Below are positions 38,135-38,912 of a DNA stretch of 38,912 nt, piece after piece (within the stretch, counting starts at the first letter, position 1; every line of letters starts with the position of its first letter). This DNA comes from Bifidobacteriaceae bacterium. GTDB lineage: Bacteria > Actinomycetota > Actinomycetes > Actinomycetales > Bifidobacteriaceae. The stretch is taken from positions 1-38,912 of the forward strand of contig JAQXZM010000073.1 of the NCBI GenBank assembly GCA_029227215.1. Direction: 5' to 3'. A model generated the notes under the pieces. The model did no database searches. It was not told where the DNA came from and saw nothing but the letters and a program-made list of their open reading frames with translations. Position numbers and translations under genes: made by a program.

Positions 38135-38912
38135 ATGCCGGTCTACCATGACGAAGGCGTGGTGCTGCGCACCCAGGACCTGGGCGAAGCGGACCGCATC
38201 GTGACGATCCTCACCGCGTCCCACGGCAAGGTGCGTGCGGTGGCGCGCGGCGTGCGGCGCGAGAAGTCGCGCTTCGGCGCACGTCTCGAACCGTTCATGC
38301 GCTCCGATCTGCTCATCGCCACCGGCCGCTCCCTCGACGTCGTGTCCCAGGCCGCCGTCATTGCGCCCTATGCGCGCGCCATCTGCACCGACTACAACGC
38401 CTACCTCGCCGCCAGCGCCATCGCCCAGACCGCCGACAAGCTCCACGCCGACCCGCAGCACAACACCGCATGGCGTTCCGTGGGGCCCGGCACCGCGATG
38501 CCGGACGGACAGTACCGTCTGCTCGTCGGTGCCCTCGCGGCACTGGCCCGGCGCCTTCACACGCCGCTCACGATCGCCTACTCCTATGTGCTGCGCGCGA
38601 TGGCACAGGCCGGTTGGCTGCCGCGCCTGGGCTCATGCGTGGTGTGCGGGCAGGGCGATTGCGCGTACTTCTCGGTGCAGGGCGGCGGCAGCATGTGCGC
38701 CGTGCACCAACTGCCTGGCTCCCACGGTGTGAGCCCCGCCGAGGTGCGCCAGCTCCAGGCGCTCCTGGACGGAGACTGGGCATACCTCGACGGAGGAGAG
38801 AGAGCCAGAGAAAGCACGGGCGGTACGCCGATTCCCGACCCCGCTCCCGCCACAGCACCCGTCGTTTCCGACGCGGTGAGCGCCATCATCGAGGAGTGGA
38901 GCGAATACTATG
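38135..38912 (+). CDS. recO: DNA repair protein RecO, cut by window edge
   Basis: First 259 residues of RecO; the frame is open at the right edge. RecO loads RecA at gaps in the RecFOR pathway. The OB-fold N-terminus (MPVYHDEGVVLRTQDLGEAD, TASHGKVRAVARGVR, RFGARLEPF) and helical middle are typical, and the zinc-finger cysteines are visible in GSCVVCGQGDC and GGGSMCAVH. The ATG at 38135 follows GAGAAGGAGG by 4 nt. A Ala/Pro/Thr-rich stretch near 230-245 is extra. Confidence 0.95.
   Translation, partial: MPVYHDEGVVLRTQDLGEADRIVTILTASHGKVRAVARGVRREKSRFGARLEPFMRSDLLIATGRSLDVVSQAAVIAPYARAICTDYNAYLAASAIAQTADKLHADPQHNTAWRSVGPGTAMPDGQYRLLVGALAALARRLHTPLTIAYSYVLRAMAQAGWLPRLGSCVVCGQGDCAYFSVQGGGSMCAVHQLPGSHGVSPAEVRQLQALLDGDWAYLDGGERARESTGGTPIPDPAPATAPVVSDAVSAIIEEWSEYY

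Overview
The window is chromosomal DNA from a high-GC actinobacterium. Gene content and order point to the Bifidobacteriaceae, most likely Bifidobacterium; this is inferred from gene families, not from a marker search. Evidence: Pup and its ligase PafA with no 20S proteasome genes in view; an actinobacterial neighbourhood of DUF3107, UvrD-type helicase, DUF2342 zincin-like protein and Lon-like membrane protease; DUF3052; a DivIVA-repeat protein; and a dxr-ispG-recO segment. No insertion sequence, phage gene, integrase or credible CRISPR array is visible.

Layout. 1-3252 (+): an inositol-monophosphatase-like protein with a changed metal ligand, pup and pafA. 3336-4472 (-): a SAM-dependent O-methyltransferase. 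4473-5828: about 1.3 kb without a credible gene, holding 16-bp tandem repeats, a four-unit array of GC-rich palindromes at exactly 73-bp spacing, and a hairpin terminator. 5829-6116 (-): HU. 6117-6832: non-coding, with a polypurine tract and 7-bp tandem repeats. 6833-10941 (-): purB, then a kinase-like/flippase-like membrane protein starting in the purB stop codon. 11001-13081 (-): a small WXG100-like protein coupled to an alpha/beta hydrolase. 13325-19415 (-): a six-gene MoxR-DUF58-TM-vWA-vWA-TM operon in which every junction overlaps. 19646-21329: ung (-) and a LytR_C-domain membrane protein (+), divergent. 21453-24008 (-): DUF3107 protein and a degenerate aminoglycoside-phosphotransferase-like protein. 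24209-26182 (+): UvrD-family helicase. 26241-29095: DUF2342 zincin-like (-) and Lon-like protease (+), divergent. 29215-29682 (+): DUF3052. 29997-30070 (-): tRNA-Val(UAC). 30071-30470: a second group of the palindromic elements. 30471-35085 (+): DivIVA-repeat protein, dxr and ispG. 35278-37128 (+): membrane-anchored alpha/beta hydrolase. 37432-37911 (+): a lone type IV prepilin. 38135 to the right edge (+): recO, cut off.

How the genes work together. dxr and ispG are two steps of the MEP isoprenoid pathway. pup and pafA make a protein-tagging pair. The MoxR operon is a typical AAA ATPase/von Willebrand set thought to act in assembly or chaperoning at the membrane. purB serves purine synthesis; ung, recO, uvrD and hup serve genome maintenance. 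Tight overlaps (ATGA, GTGA, TGATG) dominate the minus-strand operons, implying translational coupling. Several genes have -10-like boxes almost at the start codon, suggesting leaderless mRNAs.

The most unusual signal is the dispersed family of 19-bp hairpin elements (consensus TGTGCGCGGTGGCGCACCC) with a 73-74 bp period at two loci 25 kb apart. Next are a cluster of GAATTC-centred palindromes in the DUF2342/Lon divergent promoter region and several conserved proteins that lack key residues or domains.
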